Below are positions 58,872-64,000 of a stretch of 64,000 bases of DNA, piece by piece; position 1 is the first letter of the stretch; each line of letters begins with the position of its first letter. The notes below the pieces were generated by a model. It saw only the letters and a program-made list of their open reading frames with translations. It had not been told where the DNA came from and did no database searches. Location: NCBI RefSeq assembly GCF_003583365.1, contig NZ_QXED01000001.1:868001-932000 (forward strand). The letters are read 5' to 3'. This DNA is from Fibrisoma montanum (GTDB taxonomy: Bacteria > Bacteroidota > Bacteroidia > Cytophagales > Spirosomataceae). The translations under genes and the position numbers were made by a program.

Positions 58872-60161
58872 ATGACGACTGCAACAACCACCGCCCGCGA
58901 CACCAAGGTGTTTGACTTAATTGCCAAAGAACAACACCGCCAGGAGTCGGGTATTGAACTTATTGCTTCCGAAAACTTCGTGTCACCGCAAGTGATGGAA
59001 GCCGCCGGAAGCGTACTGACCAATAAATACGCCGAGGGCCTGCCCGGCAAGCGTTACTACGGCGGTTGCGAGGTAGTGGACCAGATCGAGCAGTTGGCGA
59101 TCGATCGCATCAAGGAACTGTTCGGTGCGTCGTGGGCGAACGTCCAGCCGCACTCAGGTGCGCAGGCCAACACGGCCGTTTTCCTGGCCTGCCTGCAACC
59201 GGGCGACACCATTCTTGGTTTTGATCTGTCGCACGGCGGTCACCTGACACACGGCTCCCCCGTCAATATCTCCGGCAAATACTTCCGTCCGACGTTCTAC
59301 GGTGTTGAGAAGGAAACGGGCGTTATCAACTACGATGTTGTTGAAGAAACCGCCAAGCGCGAGCGCCCCAAGCTGCTGATCTGTGGTGCGTCGGCCTACA
59401 GCCGCGACTGGGATTACGTTCGGCTGCGGGCCATTGCTGATGAAATCGGTGCGTTGCTGCTGGCCGACATCTCCCACCCGGCCGGCCTGATCGCCAAAGG
59501 GCTGCTGAACGATCCGCTCGAACATTGCCACATCGTGACGACGACAACGCACAAAACGCTGCGTGGTCCGCGGGGGGGTCTGATTATGATGCGGAACGAC
59601 TTCCAGAACCCATTCGGTATCAAAACGCCGAAAGGTGAAGTGCGGCTGATGTCGTCGCTGCTCGATTCGGGCGTATTCCCGGGCACGCAGGGCGGTCCGC
59701 TGGAGCACGTTATCGCGGCCAAGGCCGTAGCTTTCGGCGAAGCGTTGAGTGAGGATTTCTACGACTATGCCGTGCAGGTGAAAGCCAACGCACAGGCGAT
59801 GGCAAAAGCGTTCGTTGACCGGGGCTACCAGATCATTTCGGGCGGTACGGACAACCACCTGATGCTGATCGATCTGCGCTCAAAAGGCCTAACGGGTAAA
59901 CTGGCCGAAAACACGCTGATCAAAGCCGATATTACCATCAATAAAAACATGGTACCGTTTGACGACAAGTCGCCGATGGTTACCTCGGGGATGCGCGTCG
60001 GTACGGCGGCCATGACAACCCGCGGCATGAAGGAATCGGACATGGAGCAGATCGTCGTATATATTGACCGCGTACTGATGAATCACGACAACGAAAGTGA
60101 GCTGGCGACCGTTAAAGAAGAAATCAACGAATGGATGAAGGCATTTCCGCTGTACGCGTAG
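58872..60161 (+). CDS. glyA: Serine hydroxymethyltransferase
   Basis: A 429-residue PLP enzyme converting serine and tetrahydrofolate to glycine and methylene-THF. Landmarks are [67 protein letters not shown] and the PLP lysine in [19 protein letters not shown]. Length is standard. ATG 58872 is used; a TTG two codons upstream is less likely. It is a source of one-carbon units for the purine genes in the window. Confidence 0.97.
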   Translation: MTTATTTARDTKVFDLIAKEQHRQESGIELIASENFVSPQVMEAAGSVLTNKYAEGLPGKRYYGGCEVVDQIEQLAIDRIKELFGASWANVQPHSGAQANTAVFLACLQPGDTILGFDLSHGGHLTHGSPVNISGKYFRPTFYGVEKETGVINYDVVEETAKRERPKLLICGASAYSRDWDYVRLRAIADEIGALLLADISHPAGLIAKGLLNDPLEHCHIVTTTTHKTLRGPRGGLIMMRNDFQNPFGIKTPKGEVRLMSSLLDSGVFPGTQGGPLEHVIAAKAVAFGEALSEDFYDYAVQVKANAQAMAKAFVDRGYQIISGGTDNHLMLIDLRSKGLTGKLAENTLIKADITINKNMVPFDDKSPMVTSGMRVGTAAMTTRGMKESDMEQIVVYIDRVLMNHDNESELATVKEEINEWMKAFPLYA

Positions 60162-60187
60162 GTTTTTTGTTTTAGAATAAAATAATA

Positions 60188-60263
60188 GAACGCAGTTTCG
60201 CTGATTAGACAAGTCAATACTGATACACCAGTAACCAGTTTTTAATCAGCGTCATCTGCGTTC
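60188..60263 (+). terminator. Large imperfect hairpin between glyA and tatC
   Basis: GAACGCAG (60188-60195) and CGCTGATTA (60199-60207) pair with TAATCAGCG (60243-60251) and CTGCGTTC (60256-60263), with a small internal bulge, then a T/C-rich tail TCTTTTCCTTT. It ends 18 bases before tatC. Confidence 0.55.
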
Positions 60264-60281
60264 TCTTTTCCTTTAGAAGTT

Positions 60282-61163
60282 ATGCCATTAGATCAGGATT
60301 TCTACGAAGAGCAGGACGAGGAGCAGGACATTGACAATGAAGAAGGGAAAGAGATGACCTTTCTGGAGCATCTTGAAGAGCTTCGGTGGCATATCATTCG
60401 TGCGGTCGGGTCAATTTTTGTGTTTGCGATAATTGCCTTCATTTTTATTCAGGATATATTCGACAAAGTTATACTTGCTCCAAAACGCCCCGATTTCTGG
60501 ACGTACCGGATGATGTGTAAGCTGGCCGATGCAACGGGCTACGACGACTTGTGTGTAAAGGAATTGAATTTTCAGTTGCAGGCACTTGGTATGGCTGATC
60601 CATTTACCATGGCGCTAACTTCGTCACTGATCATTGGGTTAAGTTTTGCATTTCCTTACGCGTTTTGGGAGCTGTGGCGCTTCATCAAGCCGGGTCTGCG
60701 CTCTGTTGAAAAGCGGGCCGCCCGAGGAGCGGTATTCTACGTCTCGTTGCTGTTTCTGATGGGATTGCTTTTTGGTTACTTCATCGTTTCCCCACTGGCG
60801 ATCAACTTCCTGGCCAATTATCAAATCTCGCCCGAGATCAAAAACCAGTTCGATATAACGTCGTATGTCGGTACGCTGGCAACGCTTTCGCTTGGTTGCG
60901 CACTTGTGTTCCAGATGCCCATGGTAGCCTTTGTATTGTCGAAGGTAGGCCTTCTGACGCCGGCCTTTATGAAGACGTACCGCAAACATGCCTGGATTGT
61001 GATTCTGGTGGTAGCCGGTATCATCACGCCATCGCCTGATATTTACAGCCAGGTTCTGGTGGCGCTGCCGCTGGCTGCTCTCTACGAAGTCAGTATTCTG
61101 GTATCACGCTCCATCGAGCGGGCCCGGCTGAAGGAAGAACGAGCCCTGACAACCCGCGATTAA
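60282..61163 (+). CDS. tatC: Sec-independent protein translocase TatC
   Basis: A 293-residue membrane protein with six helices. MTFLEHLEELRWHIIRAVGS is the conserved N-terminal signature, followed by FVFAIIAFIF, LSFAFPYAFWELWRFIKPGL, FYVSLLFLMGLLFGYFIVSP, ALVFQMPMVAFVLSKVGLL and RKHAWIVILVVAGIITPSPD. It binds twin-arginine signal peptides. A 24-residue acidic N-terminal extension (DEEQDIDNEEGKE) precedes the signature. tatA is not adjacent. Confidence 0.95.
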   Translation: MPLDQDFYEEQDEEQDIDNEEGKEMTFLEHLEELRWHIIRAVGSIFVFAIIAFIFIQDIFDKVILAPKRPDFWTYRMMCKLADATGYDDLCVKELNFQLQALGMADPFTMALTSSLIIGLSFAFPYAFWELWRFIKPGLRSVEKRAARGAVFYVSLLFLMGLLFGYFIVSPLAINFLANYQISPEIKNQFDITSYVGTLATLSLGCALVFQMPMVAFVLSKVGLLTPAFMKTYRKHAWIVILVVAGIITPSPDIYSQVLVALPLAALYEVSILVSRSIERARLKEERALTTRD

Positions 61164-61198
61164 TCCTCTGCCTGGCTTAAAACGGCCCGGCACAGTAC

Positions 61199-61235
61199 CC
61201 GAAGCGGTGAAGTTTAAGTAACTTCACCGCTTCGG
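61199..61235 (+). terminator. Terminator after tatC, just before the M1 peptidase gene
   Basis: GAAGCGGTGAAGTT (61201-61214) pairs with AACTTCACCGCTTC (61220-61233); two C-G pairs extend it to 61199 and 61235. TGTTTTT follows and the next ATG is at 61243. Confidence 0.85.
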
Positions 61236-61251
61236 TGTTTTTATGGATTGT

Positions 61252-62901
61252 ATGAAGAATACGTTAATGGGCTTTTTAGCCTTTCTGATCCTGTCAGGGT
61301 CTGCATCGGCGCAGCAGTATGTGTTCACGCATGACGATACCCTCCGGGGTTCAATCACTCCGGAACGAGCCTGGTGGGACCTTGCCTTTTATCACCTTCA
61401 GGTGAAGGTCAACCCGACCGACAGTACCCTGAGCGGCAGCACGACCATCCGCTACCGGGTGCTCAAACCGGGGCAAACCTTACAGGTTGATCTACAGCGG
61501 CCACTGCGAATTGTCTCCGTCGTACAGGACGGCCAGAAGCTTACCGTCCGGCAGGATGGCAACGCCTACTTCGTTACGTTACCCAAACTGCAACAACCCG
61601 GCCAGACCGAAACCATAACGGTGCAGTACGCCGGAAAGCCCCGCGTGGCCAAGCTCCCCCCCTGGCAGGGCGGCTTCGTCTGGTCGCGCGACCGGGCCGG
61701 GCAGTGGTTCATCGCTACGGCCTGCCAGGGGCTGGGGGCCAGTTCGTGGTGGCCCTGCAAAGACCACATGTACGACGAACCGGACAGCATGCTCATCAGC
61801 GTAACGGTACCAAAACCGCTGACCGACGTATCGAACGGGCGGCTCCGCCGGGTGGTCGACAACAACGACGGCACACGTACGTTCGACTGGTTTGTGACCA
61901 ATCCGATCAATAACTACGGCGTCAACCTCAACATTGCCAACTATGAGACGTGGTCCGAAACGTACCAGGGCGCTAAGGGTCCGCTTTCCCTGACGTATTA
62001 CGCGCTTCCCGAGCACCTGGACTCGGCCCGGCAGCAGTTTCAGCAGGTCAAGCCGATGCTGAAAGCCTTCGAACACTGGTTTGGGCCGTATCCCTTCTAC
62101 GAAGATGGGTACAAGCTGGTCGAAACGCCGTATCTGGGTATGGAGCACCAGAGTTCGGTCACCTATGGCAACGGCTTTCGGAATGGCTACCGGGGGCGCG
62201 ATTTATCCAGTACGGGCTGGGGGCTGCTCTGGGACTTTATCATCATCCACGAATCCGGCCACGAATGGTTTGCCAATAACATCACCTATAAGGACGTAGC
62301 AGATATGTGGGTCCACGAAAGTTTCACCAACTATTCCGAAAACCTGTTCATCGAGTATCACTATGGCAAAGACGCCGGTGCCACCTACGTAGTTGGTTGT
62401 CGGCAGGCAATCCGCAACGACAAACCGATCATCGGCACGTACAACGTGAACCATAGTGGCTCAGGCGATATGTACTACAAAGGTGGGAACATGCTACATA
62501 CCATCCGGCAATTGGTGAACGACGATACGCGCTGGCGAAACATCTTGCGCGGCCTGAACGAAACCTTTTACCACCACACCGTAGAGGGATGGCAGATTGA
62601 ACGATACATCATCGAACACGCAGGCGTAAAGGCAAATCTGCAAAAAGTGTTTGATCAGTACCTGCGCGATACCCGCATACCGGTTCTGGAATACCAGATT
62701 GTAAATAGTCAGTTGCACTATCGCTGGGCAAACTGCGTACCCGGGTTCGATATGCCGGTGCAGATCTGCGCCAATGAAACCGGCCCCTCGCCGGTGATCC
62801 GGCCAACGACCCGCTGGCAAAGCATGCCGGCGAAGGGAATCAGGACGCTGACGATCGACCCCGATTATTACGTTTACATTCGGCAGGTGATGCCGCAATG
62901 A
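61252..62901 (+). CDS. M1-family metallopeptidase
   Basis: A 549-residue exported aminopeptidase-like enzyme; signal peptide ends SASAQ. The N-terminal beta domain has WDLAFYHLQVKVNPTDSTLS, the exopeptidase-type motif is LGMEHQSS, the zinc motif is HESGHEWFANN with the third ligand in WVHESFTNYSENLFIEY. Length is shorter than classical aminopeptidase N because the C-terminal helical domain is absent. It probably trims peptides in the periplasm or at the surface. ATG 61243 (three codons earlier) abuts the terminator tail, so I prefer 61252. Confidence 0.9.
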   Translation: MKNTLMGFLAFLILSGSASAQQYVFTHDDTLRGSITPERAWWDLAFYHLQVKVNPTDSTLSGSTTIRYRVLKPGQTLQVDLQRPLRIVSVVQDGQKLTVRQDGNAYFVTLPKLQQPGQTETITVQYAGKPRVAKLPPWQGGFVWSRDRAGQWFIATACQGLGASSWWPCKDHMYDEPDSMLISVTVPKPLTDVSNGRLRRVVDNNDGTRTFDWFVTNPINNYGVNLNIANYETWSETYQGAKGPLSLTYYALPEHLDSARQQFQQVKPMLKAFEHWFGPYPFYEDGYKLVETPYLGMEHQSSVTYGNGFRNGYRGRDLSSTGWGLLWDFIIIHESGHEWFANNITYKDVADMWVHESFTNYSENLFIEYHYGKDAGATYVVGCRQAIRNDKPIIGTYNVNHSGSGDMYYKGGNMLHTIRQLVNDDTRWRNILRGLNETFYHHTVEGWQIERYIIEHAGVKANLQKVFDQYLRDTRIPVLEYQIVNSQLHYRWANCVPGFDMPVQICANETGPSPVIRPTTRWQSMPAKGIRTLTIDPDYYVYIRQVMPQ

Positions 62902-62967
62902 CGTGTTTCTATACGTACAATGTTGTTTCTTTATTAGCTCAAACCGACCGCTTAAACCTCTCTCAGC

Positions 62968-63888
62968 ATGACGTTCACGTTCCAGGGCGTATTTCCGGCG
63001 CTGACGACCAAGTTCACCGCCGACGACCAGTTAGACATTCCGATGTTCCGGACCAATCTGCAAGCCCAGCTCGACGCGGGCGTGGATGGCGTTATTCTGG
63101 GCGGATCGCTCGGAGAAGCCAGTACGCTGACGACTGAGGAAAAGGAAACCCTGGTCCGGACGGCCGTCGAGCACATTGATGGACAAGTGCCCGTGGTCTT
63201 AAACATTGCCGAAGGTGCCACCCGCGACGCCATTCGGATTGCCGAAAGAGCGGCCGATCTGGGCGCCAGCGGCCTGATGGCACTGCCTCCGATGCGCTAC
63301 AAAGCCGACGACCGCGAAACAACGGCCTACTTCAAAGCCATCGCGCAGTCAACCGATCTGCCGATCATGATCTACAACAACCCGGTTGATTATAAAATTG
63401 ACGTGACCCTCGACATGTTTGCCGAATTGCTGGCGTTCCCGAACATACAGGCCGTGAAGGAGTCGACCCGCGATGTATCGAACGTAACGCGGCTGCGCAA
63501 CCGCTTTGGCGACCGAATCAAAATTCTGTGTGGTGTTGATACGCTGGCGATGGAAGAGCTGGTGATGGGTGCCGATGGCTGGGTGGCCGGTCTGGTGTGC
63601 GCATTCCCCCGCGAGACAGTCGCCGTGTATCGTCTGGTGAAGGCCGGTCGCTTCGACGAAGCCCGGGCTATTTACCGCTGGTTTCTGCCGTTGCTCGAAC
63701 TGGACATTCACCCTAAACTGGTACAATACATCAAGCTCGCTGAAACGGCCACCGGCATCGGTACCGAACACGTCCGGGCGCCCCGGCTTCCGCTCATCGA
63801 TCCCGAGCGGCAACGGATACTCAGCCTTATTGAAGACGGCCTGGCTAACCGTCCTGCGTTACCGGAGGAACTGGTGCTGGCCAATTAA
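62968..63888 (+). CDS. DHDPS-family lyase, probable hydroxyproline-pathway deaminase
   Basis: A 306-residue TIM-barrel enzyme of the dihydrodipicolinate synthase/NAL family. The Schiff-base lysine K164 is in QAVKESTRDVSN and the tyrosine Y136 in IMIYNNPVDYKI; the carboxylate loop is GGSLGEAS (residues 45-52), unlike the GTTGES of true DapA. The next gene begins a proline-racemase-family protein, which is the classic neighbour of 1-pyrroline-4-hydroxy-2-carboxylate deaminase in trans-4-hydroxyproline breakdown. That role is inferred from context; other aldolase activities remain possible. Confidence 0.85.
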   Translation: MTFTFQGVFPALTTKFTADDQLDIPMFRTNLQAQLDAGVDGVILGGSLGEASTLTTEEKETLVRTAVEHIDGQVPVVLNIAEGATRDAIRIAERAADLGASGLMALPPMRYKADDRETTAYFKAIAQSTDLPIMIYNNPVDYKIDVTLDMFAELLAFPNIQAVKESTRDVSNVTRLRNRFGDRIKILCGVDTLAMEELVMGADGWVAGLVCAFPRETVAVYRLVKAGRFDEARAIYRWFLPLLELDIHPKLVQYIKLAETATGIGTEHVRAPRLPLIDPERQRILSLIEDGLANRPALPEELVLAN

Positions 63889-63899
63889 TCGGTTGTCTG

Positions 63900-64000
63900 A
63901 TGTCGTTCAGTTCTTTTTTCTGCATTGACGCCCATACCTGCGGCAATCCCGTTCGCGTCGTGACGGGCGGCAGTATCCCGCACCTTCAGGGCGCTACGAT
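63900..64000 (+). CDS. Proline racemase family protein, start only
   Basis: The last 101 bases open with ATG at 63900 and read MSFSSFFCIDAHTCGNPVRV to the window end. DAHTCGNPVRVV is the conserved N-terminal signature of the proline racemase superfamily (proline racemase, 4-hydroxyproline 2-epimerase, trans-3-hydroxyproline dehydratase). The catalytic cysteines lie beyond the window, so the subtype cannot be told; the preceding gene favours 4-hydroxyproline epimerase. It starts 12 bases after the preceding stop codon, so it is in the same operon. Confidence 0.8.
   Translation, partial: MSFSSFFCIDAHTCGNPVRVVTGGSIPHLQGAT

Noticed and set aside
62968-63888. DapA (lysine biosynthesis)
   Set aside because: The carboxylate loop is GSLGE rather than GTTGE and the gene is joined to a proline-racemase-family gene, which fits hydroxyproline breakdown better.

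Overview
The window looks like a chromosomal segment of a Bacteroidota bacterium, most likely a Cytophagales member of the Spirosoma type. The evidence is two proteins with type IX secretion (T9SS) C-terminal sorting domains, several exact matches to the Bacteroidota -7 promoter element TAnnTTTG, weak Shine-Dalgarno sequences, many lipoproteins and small outer-membrane barrels, a CrtA-like carotenoid oxygenase, and moderately high GC apart from one AT-rich patch. I see no rRNA or tRNA gene, no transposase and no CRISPR array. The name of the organism is an inference; no marker gene for species assignment is present.

Layout. 1-4.2 kb (minus): a cut-off secreted FAD-dependent oxidoreductase, a YjjG-like HAD nucleotidase, a thioredoxin-like [2Fe-2S] ferredoxin and an orphan TPR histidine kinase. 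4.2-12.7 kb: an AT-rich regulatory gap, an ECF sigma factor overlapping a small downstream gene, then housekeeping genes (nth, ndk, NrnA-like DHH phosphoesterase, two FKBP lipoproteins, rdgB, a PpiD/SurA-like foldase). 13-21 kb (minus): penicillin-acylase-type hydrolase, outer-membrane proteins, an AT-rich pair (barrel and esterase lipoprotein), a class C serine hydrolase, a membrane-bound AraC regulator and a CrtA-like protein. 21.4-29.3 kb: coiled-coil lipoprotein, redoxin, and a TetR-controlled RND efflux operon with matching operators. 29.5-39.6 kb: T9SS cargo protein, purM, Gfo/Idh oxidoreductase, DUF481 protein, LysM protein, purE and a 1343-residue T9SS subtilase.

40-50.8 kb: polysaccharide deacetylase, small secreted protein, prfA, a DUF3365-like lipoprotein, mnmH, pdxJ, YqeY-like protein, CvpA-like protein, rlmN, PiT phosphate permease, acyltransferase and a DUF3050 protein. 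50.9-64 kb: outer-membrane barrel, a fatty acid desaturase closely resembling eukaryotic sphingolipid delta-4 desaturases, DsbD, a cluster of three palindromic repeats, a divergent PhyH/AraC pair, an unknown lipoprotein, glyA, tatC, an M1 peptidase, and the start of a probable hydroxyproline-catabolism operon (DHDPS-family deaminase followed by a proline-racemase-family gene cut by the window end).

The most unusual signals are the desaturase, the palindrome cluster at 55.2-55.5 kb, a degenerate octanucleotide repeat placed directly before the start codons of three genes (pdxJ, yqeY-like, rlmN), paired TetR operators with one lying exactly between -33 and -7 boxes, and terminator-like hairpins ending only a few bases before start codons. 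I did not find a clear multi-gene system that is obviously new.
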